Shown here: positions 21,101 through 36,300 of the stretch, in pieces | Position numbering within the stretch: position 1 is the first letter of the stretch | Layout: each line of letters starts with the position of its first letter | DNA from: Mixophyes australis | Taxonomy: Eukaryota > Chordata > Amphibia > Anura > Limnodynastidae | Direction of reading: 5' to 3' | Length of the DNA: 64,000 nt | Assembly: GCA_036250195.1 (NCBI GenBank) | Contig: JAVHZZ010000003.1 | Coordinates: 334,143,875 to 334,207,874, forward strand | Program-made: the position numbers and the translations under genes | The notes under the pieces: generated by a model | What the model was told of the DNA's origin: nothing | Seen by the model: only the letters and a program-made list of their open reading frames with translations | Database searches by the model: none

Positions 21101-24100
21101 ACATATTGCATGTTTTAGAGAAAGGTATTAAGCTTTATTTAATGTACTTTTCCATTACCCGTTATCAATATGACGAGTATGGATAACACTACTGTAAAAT
21201 CTCTCTATCATTTATTATAAGAAAGCAATTTGTAGTCTTGTTTAATCAATTACATCATTCCATGCTTGCAAACTTTATGTTGGCCACGTCCGGGAGATCC
21301 TGGAGGGCAGGAGGGGTGGTGGTATAGTGTTAAAAAGACCCAAAACAGACATTATGTCACTGGAGTCGGAGCCAAAATGACGCAATTCACGAAGCCCCGC
21401 CCTTACACGCCAGCTCTAATCTGCAAATGCGAGAGAATTTTCAGCACTCCCAGGATATCGGGAGTTCCCGGACATTCCGGTAGAGTTGGCATGTATACAT
21501 CATACATTGTATAGAATCCACAAATACCATTAGGTTAAAATTTTAAAGCTCCACTACCGCCTCCTGTAACCTTTTATCTATGTGCTCCTCCCCTAGCCAG
21601 AACCCGGGAGTTATTCCATACAGCCGTTTTCCAGCGGCTCTGCTGGGTCTGTAATACAGAATTGGCAAAATCTATTCCATTTGTCCAGCACAAGGACGGT
21701 GGGAGGGTCTGAGGATCAGGAGGACTAATCAGAAGCCACAGTCTTTTAAAATACATCTGTGTAAACATACTTGTAAAGGAGGCTTTCAGGCAGTGGACAA
21801 TAGCTTGGTCTCGAGCACAAAATGTGGACGAATAGGATGCAAACCATTTTGTCCTGAAAATGTTTACATATATCTTTATGAATGTTTAAAGATTGCTTTT
21901 TTTAATTAATTCATTTATGGTGCTTTAAAGGGGGATGTCCAACTGCTGTAGTTTTTACTTTGGTTAAACATGAACCCTCCAACCTTGTTATTATCAGAAT
22001 GGTGATGTTCTCCTATATTGGCACCTATGTCGTTAACCAGTAACAGCGTATGACAGTTCCTGCTGCTGGTGAAATACTGTATTTGAGGAGTGCCACAGAT
22101 TAACAATCTGATGCCACTGATAGAGTACTAACCTTTCTTCCATCATACTAGTCTCGGACAGGAATAGCTTGTTAGAAAAACTGCTGCGTGTGGAAATGTC
22201 ATCTTGTATGATGTCGTTCTTATGTTGTGTTCTTGTTTATTACATTTGTTTTTCTGTTATCGAACGTCATTTTATTCTCTGAGTGGCGCTGCTTGCATGA
22301 ACGGGTGAACATTAAATAATCCTTTGCAACTAGACTCATTAGTGCTGTTGGATTTTGGGGGGTCTGTGACGGTCACATGTTATGGGAAATAAACAGATAT
22401 TTGGTGTCATCATACTTATTAGAGCACACCTTTAACAAAGAGGACAGAAAGATATTTTTGTGCATTTATGATGCTGTAAATTTAGACAAGGTACGAAATT
22501 CAGTTAGAGTAAGATGCATATTAAAAGATGAACTTGTCCTGAAAAAAAAAATTAACACTTTTTTGTATAAAGAATAATACATTCACATGAATGGGGCCTT
22601 ACTCGTGTATAATCAGACATTTTCTAACTCCCAGCATGCAACAAGTAAACGTAATGTATCATTCCACGATCCTATACACTGTTGTGCTCATCCTTGTGTT
22701 ATGTTATTGAGGGTTTCTTGTAACAAAACACCACATCATGGGATAATGGCATATTATCCCTTCCTACACTGCTCCTTGAGATTCCGCAATCAACTGAGAT
22801 GTTTCTATGGCAACTTAGGTATAACAGGTGGTCCACATACAGCAATTTTATAGTGACATAAATGCCCAGAGCCTGATTATTTAGTGCATGCAGAGGAATC
22901 GGACCATCGGTATAGATGGCTTTAAATATACTCTGTGTTTTACAGTGAAACAGGGTAAACTGCCATTTTGTGGATCTAATTCCATGAAATGGCTGCCTCC
23001 ATGGTCTCTAGATGATAGGTACGCTTTAAGTTTATGTTTGAAAACGCATGCATTATATATTTATTATTGCTTATTCTCTTTGGTGTTTATGCTACATTAT
23101 GTTGGCAATTTGTTTTGTGCTTTCTATAGGTAACCAGACGATTGGCTATTTGTAACATGGACTGGGATAGGCTTAAAGCTAAAGACCTGCTCGCCCTGTT
23201 AAACTCTTTTAAACCTAAAGGGGGAATTGTTTTCTCTGTGAAGGTAAGTGATTTTGATTGACCAAAACTTAAGGAAAAAAAACAATGGTATTCATAAAAA
23301 AAGGAAAATTAATGTTGGCTGGCAGCTAACTTGCTTTATGCATCTCTGTAAGGTATTGCCTCTTCACTTCATCACATTTCATTACAGGCAGCTGTAACCC
23401 CTACCGGTTACTAGGACCGTGTCCTAATGAGATCTGATACAGAACACAAAGCTGAAACAGGTTCATGTGTCTCCAGTTGACCCCTGTGTTTGATCGACCA
23501 ATCATAACAGTGCATTTCTGCAGCAAAGCTGTCAGTCACTGCTTGTCTGCCTTGTTAGATATGAATCTCTTTCCTAAAATAACATAGTCAAGTGTAATCC
23601 TTCCAATTGCTTTGTGTGTATCATTCAACTCATTAATACACAGTTCTGGCTATATATTAATGCCTTTATAGCTTTCCTAGCTATTTTAAATATTAAGGCA
23701 CTTTATTGTGTGTAGGCCAAAACTCTATTACAAGAAGATATATTTGGTATCCAGGTAAATACTGAAATGATAGAATACAGTTTGGGTTATAAATCTGGCT
23801 TTGCACTGCATGGGCAACAAAGGACGAGATCATGCACAAATGTATCATGTACCAATTTCGTAACTCTTTTCCTTATATAATCCCAATAGATTAACCTTAT
23901 TTGTCCCACATGCCTCAGTGATGTCACTTGTTATTAGTGAATTGATAGGCTATATTCTGACGATTTTTCGTTTAGCCCATAACATGGGTGCCTCCGCTTT
24001 GTGTAGATGATGGGTGCACATGAAACATAGCATGTTGGCTTTTCCAGGCCGTAACTAAGCCTCTGTGACCCTGGAGCGTTTGAGTCATGCAAAACTTATG

Positions 24101-27100
24101 TTGTATTAAACTATGCAACCGTTGTTTTTTATAAAGTCCCCTTAAATAACCTTTTTGTTCATTTTATGTCTTATTCCCTATGAATTGCTCAGATTTACCC
24201 CTCACAGTTTGGAAAGGAAAGGCTGAAGGTGGAAGAGCTTCACGGACCCGTGGAACTAAAGAGCATTTCAGAAGATGATGCCGCAGAGCAACTGTACGTG
24301 ATCCGCATTGTTAGACTACAGTAAAACATAAAGAGAGAGGGGGAGATTCTGGCTTTAACGAAAACCAGCTGTACCCCAGCAATTAGCACAGTGGGGAGTT
24401 ATTGACAGTCTCTCACTTGGAAATATGAAGCTTACTGTTGCTGTGTTTTGCATAGTACTTGTACATTTCATGAAGTTTGATTTAGTACCATTTTTATGCA
24501 GTACTTGCCAGCTATAAAACATTATATTTTTATGTTGCTGTCCACCCGTGTCCGTATTCCTCATGTTTTTAGTCAGACGGTGTGTCATGCAGGAGATCAA
24601 ACATGGCCGTTATCCCTGCCTTTTCTTAGGAGCTCTATAACTCAGTCTGATGCTGGCCCAATAAGCTAGCTTTTAACAAGATTTAATCTGTTGTTGGAGT
24701 TTGTGTAGAGAGCTCCGGATGACCTCATTCATTTGCATTTGGAGGCAGGGGGATTAAATGTGTAATGGCTTCACTTAAAATAATATTTTGTTTCTATGTT
24801 TTTCAAAAAAGGAGACATCTCTTGAGCTGCTGTAAGTTGGCCTTGTTTGTACACGCACATGACAGAAAAACAACAGACCGTCGTGGCCCGGCCAACATAA
24901 ACGTGCTGAAAGTATTGATTTCTTTCATGTGTATGCTTAGCAGTCAATTACTGTGTAGCCTGAGAAGTACTGCTTGGTGCCAAACATGGGGGAAGAAAAT
25001 ACCGCTGGTTATAAATCATACGTCCGTCTGTCCTCTGTTACTATCAAGTAACCAAAGAGAGTTTATTCATATTTGGACATTTATAAAAACGGGGACATGC
25101 TACCAGTTGATTTTCTAAAGCAAAATATATATATATTTTTTTATTTTTTTTAAGTTGCCTACGTGCCAGTTTTAAAAACGTCCTTCATGGCACCTACAAA
25201 GAAAAAAAAAAAGCCAAACATCAAACCTCCATCAAAAGCAAGAATACATTTTACATCCAGTCTACTGAGCGAAGATAAAATACAAAGTTCATACTGCCAC
25301 CTTATAACATAGTCCGAAAATGGCATTATAGCAAGTAACAAAAGATGGTATTAAAACACTTATATGAGAATATGCCAGCACTATTGTTTGTTATTTTCCC
25401 CCTGCACTTACATAAGGAAAGTCTTCCTTTACACTGATTTTCTGATTGTTTCTTTTAGGGTTAATAAGGAGAAATTGCGTGAATACCAATTCAAACGTCT
25501 CAAGTACTTCTATGCGGTGGTAGAATGTGACACTCCAGAGACGGCCAGTGCAATCTACGAGGAGTGTGATGGGCTGGAGTTTGAAAGCAGCTGTTCTTTT
25601 GTGGATCTGAGGTAAATACAGTAAAAATAAAGGCCTTAATTATCTTTCATCGTCATCAGCTATTTATATAGCGCCTCTAATTCTGCAGCGCTGTACAGAG
25701 AACTCTCACATCAGTCCCTGCCCCATTGGAGCTTACAGTCTGCACACGCACAGGGGTCAATTTGATAGCTGCCAATTAACCTACGAGTTTTGGGAGTGTG
25801 AGAGGAAACCAGAGCACCCGGAGGAAACCCACAGGTGGAACATACAAACTCCTCACAGATAAGGCCATGGTCGGGAATTGAATTCAGGACCCCAGTGCTT
25901 AGAGGCAGAAGTGTTAAACACTAAGCCAACGTGCTGCCCGACTTTAAGTCTATAGTTTAGTTGTGTCCCTAAGTTATACAGAATCTTACCAGCGATGCCC
26001 TCCTCTCTCCTACCAAGGTGGTCTTTTTATATAGGCAGTGTCTTGTTATTGACACCACACTGGCAGAGAGTATTGCTAGATAGTGGAAGTCATTGAGTCA
26101 CCTGCCAGTTTCTGTGAAATGCTGCATCCGGTTAACTGTAGTGATGTTTGAATTTACAGTTGTGTGTGGAATATTACAAGTTATTCTCCATTTTAAAAGT
26201 TTACTTAGCTGGGATCTGCCATTTTCTAGATTCGGTTTATCCCTCAATGTCTTGTGAATACCCACAACCACTCTCCCGGCTCCTAAGCATTTCTGTAAGC
26301 AGTGACAACATGCTACCTGTCTAGTAAAAGACTGATAGGAGCATGAGAGTCCAGCATTGTCTGCCACACTCTCCTGGCTCCTTCTGACCCAGTCTGGACG
26401 GTGTGGGAGCCAGAAGACCGGCATTGTGCATTCAGAGCATGAGCGGGAATTTTGTGTATCTTGAGAACACCAGACCTCAGGCAGGTAACTCTAGGGATGG
26501 GGTATAATTTGTGATATTCCACACAAAACTAAACTTTCAGTTTTGGGTGGAATTATCTTTGAAAGGAGAACTAATTTTCCTCACTTGACATATATTAGAG
26601 AATATTTTAAGAGGTACATATTAATGTTGGTATGGCACTCTGTTTTACTACAGACCACACTTCTAACCTCAGACAAGGGGCTAGATTTACTAAGCTGCGG
26701 GTTTAAAAAAGATGGGAAGTTGCCTATAGCAACCAATCAGATTCTAGCTGTTATTTTGTAGAAAGCACTAAATAAATGATAGCTAGAATCTGATTGGTTG
26801 CTATAGGCAACATCCCCACTTTTTCAAACCCGCAGCTTAGTAAATCTAGCCCAAGGTTCTTTCCCAAGGTACAAGAAACTAGATTGTAATCTTGGTAGGA
26901 GAGGTAAACTGTCTGAACAATTATGTTTAGAGTTAAGGCCACATTACATTAGTAGTCCTAGGGCAAAGACCACATCAGTGGCCCCCATAGCTATGTGCAA
27001 AACATAAAGGGTAACCTTTAGTTATCAAGACCTTAGTTTTTGAAATAATTTTATAAGTTGATCTTGGTCTATAATTGTGACCTATTCTACATTTAGGGTT

Positions 27101-27290
27101 TGCACTTAGGTTGGATGTAATGTTAACTCTGAGGGTTGTCAGAATTATTTAGTTTTATAGTCAAATAACTTTAAAGAATAGACCAACAGCAAATAAAGAA
27201 AATCATGTGTTCTACAGTCTCCCTGACATATTGACCAAGGGGCAAAGTTTTGTTTGCATTTATATATCTATAATATAAATGCTTAGTGGC

Positions 27291-27321
<31 letters not shown>

Positions 27322-30300
27322 AAAACCAAGCTGCAGCGCCACCTGCTGGGCGGAGTTATACACTGACCTACTAAATTCTTAGTGTGTGTGTGGAAAAAAA
27401 AATTCAGAAAGGGCTGAAATTTGGTATACTAAGATGGTTTTAATTTGTTAATTGTTAAAAGTGTTTATAAAGATTTAAAAAATATATATATATATTTCTT
27501 GAAGGAGAAGTGACAGTTGGGAGTGGTTGGTGGTTGCCGGGGGTGACAGTGGGGAGTGGTTGGTGGTTGCCGGGGGTGACAGAGCGAGAGGAGTGTGATA
27601 CTCAGGACCGCTGAGAGAGATCCCTGTGTCTGAATAGACATCTGGATAGATGTGGCGATGAAAATGAAGGATGAGGTGATGGAGAAGAATGATGAGGTGG
27701 TGACATGTGGACAAAACCACGTTAAAAAAGGGCGCTTACGTCGGGAAGTAACGCTCTTCCCCTGAGGAGGCCTGGGCTATGGCCCAAATGCATGAGAAGA
27801 ACCTTTTTAACACCTTAAGTAGCTTGATTTGACTAGAATGCATGAGTATCATGCACGGGTTAACTTGTGTTTAATATGTCTAAGCAAACCAGTAGCTACT
27901 TCCACTGTGTTAATAAGCGCAGGTAAGCTTTTCTGTACAGATTGACTTATGCCTATATGATTTAATGAAGATTTTATAGAAAAATAAAAGGACACAACTT
28001 CTGTTGCCAAATCTGCTCATATGTTTTCTTCATACATAACAACATATGGCTTTAGTGTGGAATTCAGGACATGCTTGTGTGGTGAATGTTTTGTTCTGGT
28101 ATTTAGAAGCAGAAGTTTAGTATTTGTATGTCCTGTGCAATAGGGGCCCTTTAATGAGGGAGATCAATAGGATTTTGGACTTGAAATTGTGTGAAATCTA
28201 TGTATAAAATGGAATCTTGCTGTCATAGACCAAGTTAGTGTTTACTCCAAGCAGAGTAGGTGGAATAATGCTTAAAGTGACTGAAAATACTATATAGTGC
28301 ACACAACACCGTAATGTAACGTGTTTTGTGTATGACGTGAGAAGAAGCCTTATCAGATGCTATATGTCAGTAAATACTATGCTTCTAGTATAGTAATGTC
28401 ACGTGTAGGATTTTATATTCCGTCCTCTCTGCTTCACTTGGCAGGTTCATTCCTGATGATGTGCAGTTTGACGAGGAGCCAAAGGACTCTGCTGTAGATG
28501 TGGATCTGTCGGCTTACAAGCCCAAGTTGTTCACATCTGCAGCTATGGTCACCTCCAAGGTATTTACATTTTATTTACTTTGCACGATTCTTGGGTTTTA
28601 TCGTTTGCTAACTTAGATGTATTTAGATGCACAGTTTGTACTACATCATAGCAACCACTCTGACACTATAAAGCGGTGGAACAATGGCACAGTGGTTAGC
28701 ATTGCTGCCTTACAACGCTGGGTTTTCGATTCCTATCATGGCCCTATCTTAGTTCTTATGGGTCCAAAAGCATACTCTGGTGAGGGAAGGGACTGATGAT
28801 TACATAGACTAGTAGCTGAGTGTGTCCAAGATTACTGCCTGGGAGATATATACGCTATATAAATACAGAATTATTATTAAAAACACAAATTACTGATTGG
28901 CTGCTGGGGATTAGGGCAACTCTTCACCAAAATGCAACGTTAGTAAGTAGGCCATCCTGTCGTAACCTGACATAAAAGCACGTATAGCTAATCACTGGCA
29001 CTTCCTATACTATATATTTCATATGCTCCTCAGGATCTTGTATAAACTCTTCCTAGTATACAGATCTCTGCAGAAAAATTGTACATTAAAATAATGTTCT
29101 CTCTTCATTGCAAGTGCGTTTTATATGATCCATTGTATGTCATTCTTAAATCACAGCTGTCTTAGCGCAATAGAGACAAAACATTCTTTGTATATTGGTG
29201 TATATGGTTGTAATCTCTGGCTCTAAGCATTCTGACAGTCCATAGTTAGATATATTCCTAGCTACACCTACCTCTGTGACCAGACAGAATAGACCTGTGT
29301 GATATCACATGAATTGGCGGGTCTGAATATTTTCTGTTACTAAGAGTGGTGTGGCTGAGGACTTCCTAATGTAGTGACATATTTAAAATCAAAATCTCAC
29401 ATTTTCTTCCCAAAGAAAGTGCTGGAATGCAGCAACAGCAGTAACCTACAGAAAAGGTAGCATCTTTCTGTAATGTAATGGTAAAACATGTGACTTTAAA
29501 GCAGTTGTGTCATGTTCATAGGAATGTATCATCATTATTACATTTCCTGTACCTGCCCCTGAGTGTGCTTTGTTCTGCTCAGTTATACACACTGGTATTA
29601 ACATAATGCACAGCTATTATACATTTGCTCACCACCTCATTTATATTGAACAGACTATTTTATGTGTTATGGTGCTAACATATTATACAGTCCAATGAGA
29701 CAGTTCTACCACATATATGGAGGGACAACAATGTAAAATATGCACTGACCTGATCAGCCAATGAGATCTCACGCACATGAATCATTACTGCTCTGATTGT
29801 CCGGTTAGACAGAGAGTGTATGTAGTATATACATATGTATATTACAACTACTGGAGTGCCTCTTCTGAGCATGGGAGCACACGGAACCAGATTGTACAAA
29901 AGAACAAAACATTGACATATATGTTTTAAATAATTTATTTAGGTTCACTGGAACGGAGTTTAAATCCTTCTACTTATGGAAACGTACTCTGCATTTATCT
30001 ATCTAAAGCAGTCATTATTTTACATCTATTTTCAGGTGGAGCTGACTTGGGATGAGACTGATCAGGACAGGGTTACAACATTAAACAGACCCTTCAGCAA
30101 AAATGAGGTTCTTGACATGGATTTTAATGCCTATTTAGCATCCTCTAGTGAAGAAGAAGAGGAAGAAGAGGTTCCACCTGGTAAGTTCATCCAATCCATT
30201 CATAGTTATGTGTATGTCTGCATCATTTGTACAGTGTATCAGCTAGTGTGTGGCGTGTAGACTGTCTGCAATGTCTAGCTAAAGGAGAGGCTAAACCTGT

Positions 30301-33300
30301 GCTTCCAGAGATCATGTATATGCTGAGTACTGGCACACACCGTTATCCTGGCCTGTAGAGGAGGTCCCCTCACTATAAATGTCATTTTATTTCTGTACCA
30401 GGAAAATCATCATACTTATACCGCTACATGCATCTAGTAAGGGAATTACATAATTGTCTTTGTTAGTGTACTATATGTATTCTATTGTATTTTACTAATA
30501 CTTGAGTGTATATTTTATCTACTTATGTACTATAAAAAAAAACAACACATGTTGATGCTGGAAACTCTTTTGTTTGTTTCCTATCAGAAAATGTTCTCTC
30601 TCTAAAACTGTAAAGGGAACATACTTAAATAAGTTGTTAGTGCACTGTATATAAATGTCTTCCTCATTTGTGCAGGAATAAGATTTCATGCCAACATCAC
30701 TGCTGTACTATGTTGCACAAGCAATTATATCTATCCACTGGAAAAGGTTCCTGCAACATTCATACAGTGTATTCGCTGTAGTGTGAGAGGGAGCAACAAT
30801 TCACACTGCCTGCAATTGTTTTAAATATTATTTCTAATTGTTTTTTTAAGTTTTGACAGCAGTGTCTGGTTTTATTGGTCCTGAGATCTAATATTGTATG
30901 TGTTAAATAGATGTTATATCCCATCAACACAGAACTCCCATAGTGATTTTCTGGTTGTATGCAATAGGTAGCTAATGTAATTGCTAGCGAGGTTTCTTTA
31001 TATTGCTTTCAGGTGACAGTGGGGATCATCAATGTTAGTCCTGCAAACATGTATTATAGCATAATCATACAAACATTTTAACAGGGTAGTGAGTTTTATG
31101 AATGTTGTGTCTAAATTAGGTGTCTGCTTTAAATACAAAATATGCTTCTCTATCTCATTATTATCACCATAATTTACTTTATTTTGGTTAACACATTGCT
31201 TTATACTAAATATACTAACTAAGCAAAAATAAGAAAATGGAAGCTGTAAACAAAATAAGGAATAATTGAGTAGTAGGTGTATTTTGTAAAGCCAGTGTTT
31301 AACGGGAAAAACAAAACAAAATTTGTTTAAAAGCTGTACCATAATAGACACAAATATTTATGTAATGCTTCCCCACCGCATGAAAGAACGTACGATATTT
31401 GACATGTTATGTACTGTTGTTATGTAGCCGCATGCTAACAATGTATCTTCAATGATTAGCCTTACTAAATGCAGAAACAGCTTTCAATGATAAGCTGGGT
31501 ACACCCTACAGAATTTTCCACCAACTTTTTATGCCGATCGATTTTACATGCGATCGATGGTCCGATCGCTCGGTCCTTGGACTGCATACACACTAGCCTT
31601 GTTTTAGACAATAATGGGAAGAGCAGCTGTCCCGTTAGCGACTTATTACAGCTATGTTGTCGTGAGCAATGACTGTAATTTCGTACTCACTGTTGTGGAT
31701 CGGTCGGAGGTTTGTACACAATACACAACGGAAACGAGATTGGAACAAAAATATTTAACGGTATGACCAACCAAATGAGGCGACAATCGTCCATTTGGGC
31801 AGACTTTCGACCATCGTGTCACTACACACACTGACCTGACTTTTGAACGAGCGGTTGTATGTCTGCTGATTGAGCCGATTATTGGACGAAAAACGTGTAG
31901 TGTGTACCTAGCTATTTTAATGACAGGTTTTCTTAGCAAGGTGAGATAAAATATCCAGTATAAAGACACTGCAAAGCTTATGTAAGGCTCAAACAAACCA
32001 GGGCAATAGAGTATTTCTGAAATTGTTATGCGTTCCGTTTCCCTCTCTAGACAATGAAAGCTCTGCAGTGATTGGAGAGGCCAAGGCTAGGAAAGGACCA
32101 AAAGACGACGAAGAACAAATTGCTCATTACAGGGAGCTGCTTAAAAGCATCCAGGAAAAAGAGAAGAAGCAGCAGGACAAGGATATAGGAATGGAAGTAA
32201 AATGGGTGCCAGGTAATAGTTATATCCCTCTACTTCAATGATTATAATAATATTACTGTGGTGTGGTAATACAGCAAATCACCACTAAGGGACACTATAA
32301 CATTTAACATGAAATGTGCAATGGTTCTTTTCAGTCTTATGCAAGCGGGGAAGTGTCTCCAACCCCTTAATCTAAACCAGTGTTTCTCAAACCCAGTCTT
32401 CAGAACACCCTAACAGTGCATGTTTTCAGGGTGACAAGGGAAGTAATTATACCACCTATGGATTAGTTACAGTGTGTAAGTCAGTAATGAGTACGCCTGT
32501 GCTAAAGCAAGGAGATATGGAAAACATGCACTGTTAGGGGACTTGAGGACCAGGTTTAAGAAACATTGGTTTAGACCACTAAACTCTTTTAAATTGGGAT
32601 TTGATGTAAATGGTTTGGTGTTTGTTCACACTATAATGCAGACATGACATACTGGTGTTTGAGGTCCCAATTTATACCTTTCCTTTATGAACTAGTTAAT
32701 AACAGGGATATGAGTTTAGGGCCATCACAGCTGTCATCTCAAACATATTGTTTTAAAGAGGACTTTCAATATTAATACATTGCTTCCTGACTTCCTGTTG
32801 TATTACAACTATCTATATGCTCCTGAAATGTGTTTTTAATTATCTATTTTATCTGTCCTATTCCTCCCTATTACTTTCATTTTATAGCACATTGGTGAGA
32901 TTATTTCTCTCTCTGGTATTTAGAGATTTTAAGCACAATGTGTCATCTGTCAGTTAAGGTAATGCAAAGCCACACTGCATCCAGTAATAGGAGGTTATGT
33001 AATAACTACTACATTATAATCTATTGCTAGTTCAATGTAAGCATGTGTCCTGTCTACATGACCAAAGTGCAGGACGCTTACCGGTGCTTCATGTTTCTGT
33101 ATCCAGACCATTGGCTGGATGGTGGTATTGTTTTATTTCTTTATAGTATGTACTATATTAGGTTTATGCAGCCAGTGACTGGCTCAACCACCGCTAGAGA
33201 ACAACAGGGCCTCAGCTGTGTACAACCAGCAATTGTGTGTTCAGAAGGTGCTGAAACTGCGGCATCCTTTAGGCACTATGGTGCTGATTTCTAGAGAGTT

Positions 33301-36300
33301 GGTTGGCTGCGTTTTCTTTCATTGTGGCTCATCCCAAAAAATGTTTCCACTGTGTGTAGGGGAGTCAGGGCCGGATTAAGGGAATGGAGGCCCCTGGGCT
33401 AAGGGCGCCTCCATTCCCCCGTGAGGCCCCCATTGTGAGCCGCCCGCCGTCCCCGTCCCCCCAAAGCGCTTACCTGTCAGTTCAGTCCTCCGTCCCCGGC
33501 GCACTGTAAGCTCCTTACTGAGGAGATCTCGCGAGAGTTCACTCGCGGGATCTCCTCAGTAAGCAGAGTACTGAGGGACGGAGGACTGGACTGACAGTGC
33601 TCAGCAGCATTGATCGGGCTGGGGGCGCCCCCGCCCCTGGACCGATCAATAATGCTGCTGCGGACCTTGAAGGGCCCCCTGGATGCCCGAGGCCCCTGGG
33701 CTATTGCCCAGTTAGACCTCGGGTTAATCCGGCCCTGAGGGGAGTGGTGAAGTTTATTGCTTAGGACAATATAGGACCTGTCTTGACCTAGTCTTTAACA
33801 CTAGGTAGAGGGGACAATAGTCTAAATTTCTGCAATAAAACGAAAAAAAAAAAAATTCACAAGTAACCCTTCCGGGCTGATGTCTCCTTGCTTACTAAAC
33901 CACTTGACTTTGGTGGCCTCATGATCACATCTACTGACAGGGCAGACATTTATCACATATATGTAACATATCTAGCTTTCAGGACAAATGCATATCGCTC
34001 ATAGGGAGAACTCAGTTATGCGTGAGATGTCTTCGAAACGTCCATGGAGACACCTTTGTTATACCGTATTGGCTGGAAATAGGCGCAGCTGAACCTCGCT
34101 CAGCCCCATAGTGTCTATTCTTGTTTTATTCTTGTTTTATTATAATGCATCATATTACTGTATGGAAACTATTCTCCTCATTTCCTTCATATTGTATGAG
34201 AACACACTAATACTTTCAGGCTTCTATTTTGATTAGATTTCCTGTAATTGCCAGTCATCTGAAGTATAAATTTGAAACAGTTTGTTCATGGGAGCACTTT
34301 TTTTTTTTTTATAATGGAAATGTTTACTGTAAGATCCAGAAGATGGTAAAAGAAAAAGAGAAAACATTTTGACTTCTTTACGGGAACCTCATTCTAAATA
34401 GGGCCCTAGCACAAAACCCTTTCAATGGCGGTAACTCCGTTCTCGTTTAGATGTTTGTGAATAGTGATGGAGGTAGATGCTAACAGATGGATTTCTACAC
34501 GTAAAAATATACAAGATGTTTGGCTGACGCTGGACAAGTTATAAATATAGATATCATAGATCACAACGGGAGAAACTTTTAGCTCTGTAGTTATTGCTGA
34601 CTTTTCCATGATGCTCATACCAGTCTCTGTTTTGCCTCAATACATAGGTCACTTTATGAGCATTGAAAAGAGTCACTGGATGCTCTGCCTTGATAACTGA
34701 TTCAGTAGTCACATTTCTTTGTGTTATTACTACATACACACCGTTATGAAGAAAATCTGTTATAAAATGGAGCCCCTCCCTCTCTGTCTACTTTTTGTTA
34801 AAATTAATTTCAGCATTATGCAAATTAGTTCTTTGTGGTCCATCGCTCTTGTCCTGTTCTCGGACAATTGTTCAGAGCCAATGTGCTAAAAGCTGGGAGA
34901 CTCCCTACAGTTTGAGAGCATGTTATTCTGCATATTGCTCAATACGTACTGGCAGCTTTCTTCCTACGTCCTACATGCGCACAGGGCTAGGAAGCTGAAG
35001 GAAGCCTCCCTGGGTGCGAGCATACTGTTTTATACTGTCCCGAGGCTCTACGTAATAAAATAAATATTCAAAACAGAAAAGTTCTCTTTAAAACTGTCAA
35101 CTGACCCTGTAGCGCAGCACGGGTTTGCCTAAAAGCAGTGCAATGCCCGATAATAGTCAGCTGTGGTCTGACCGCCATTCATCTCTCTGTGTGTGGTAAT
35201 CTTCCAGTTGCGAAGATATCCGATCACTCCGTCCATCTGACAAACAGCCGCAAGCTGTCCAGTATAGGCACCCGCCAAGTGGAAGGATCAGCTTATGTCT
35301 GGCCAGCGGGAAGTCCTTGTTTCTACGTTCCAGGCAGCTATTTAGTTTTTTACTCTTAAGATTTGCCAGGCAGGCACACTATATTTGAAAAGTATGATTC
35401 TCAGTACAATGTTCTTACTTTGGGGTTGCTTAACTCTGTTAAGTGTTTTAGTAGATGGATTGAATGATTTTAATTCTTAGGTAGACATTACATTAGATTT
35501 GATTTGTTTTCTCTACAGTCAATTCTTAAAAGATGTTTCTCATACGTCCTATTGGGGGACACTGCTATACATAGGGGTGTAGTAGGTGGTACCAGAAGTC
35601 CAGGCACTTAAACAGGCACTTCATCAGCTTCTAATTATTACAGATCATGGAAGACTTACGTATGGTGTGAATCAAATCGTTTTTTCAACTTTCCATTTCA
35701 AGCTTTCTAGGTTGTCTCCTTTCTTCAAGCGGGTTTGGACAGAGGGTTGTGCTTAGCCTCGTTGAAATCGCAGGTTTCAGCGTTGACCATTTTATTCCAG
35801 CGTAAACTGGCCTCCCTCCCGGAAGTTCATACTTTCTTACAGGGGGCGCTTCATATTTTGCCTCCATTTGTTCATCCTGTCGAGCCATGGGACTTGAATT
35901 TGGTTCTCCAGGCTTTGATTAAGGATCCTTTCGAGCTTTTACGATCGGTGGAACTTCGTTTCCTTACTTGAAAGGTGGCTTTTCTTTTGGCGGTGTCTTC
36001 AGCACGCCAAGTTTCTGAGTTGGGGGATTTATCTTCTTACCCCCCCCCTTTTTTGATTTTTCTTTAAGACAGGGCAGTGCTTGCAGTAAGCCCTCTTTTG
36101 TCCCTAAGGTTGTTTCCCGTTTTCATTTAAATCAAGAAATTGTTTATCTCTGTCTTTCCTCAAAGTACTAGGTCACGGGATCAGTCTTTGTTGTTTTTGG
36201 ATGTAGTCAGGTGTTATGTGGACTGCACAGCTAGTTTGCACAAAAGCACAGATCTTTTTGTGCTTTATGATGCGAAGAAGAGAGGTTGGTCTGCTTCTAA

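Noticed and set aside
18712..22853. Matching open frames in the two copies of the 0.28-kb segment
   Set aside because: The frames match only because the DNA does. There is no domain, and the frame ends differently after the shared part.
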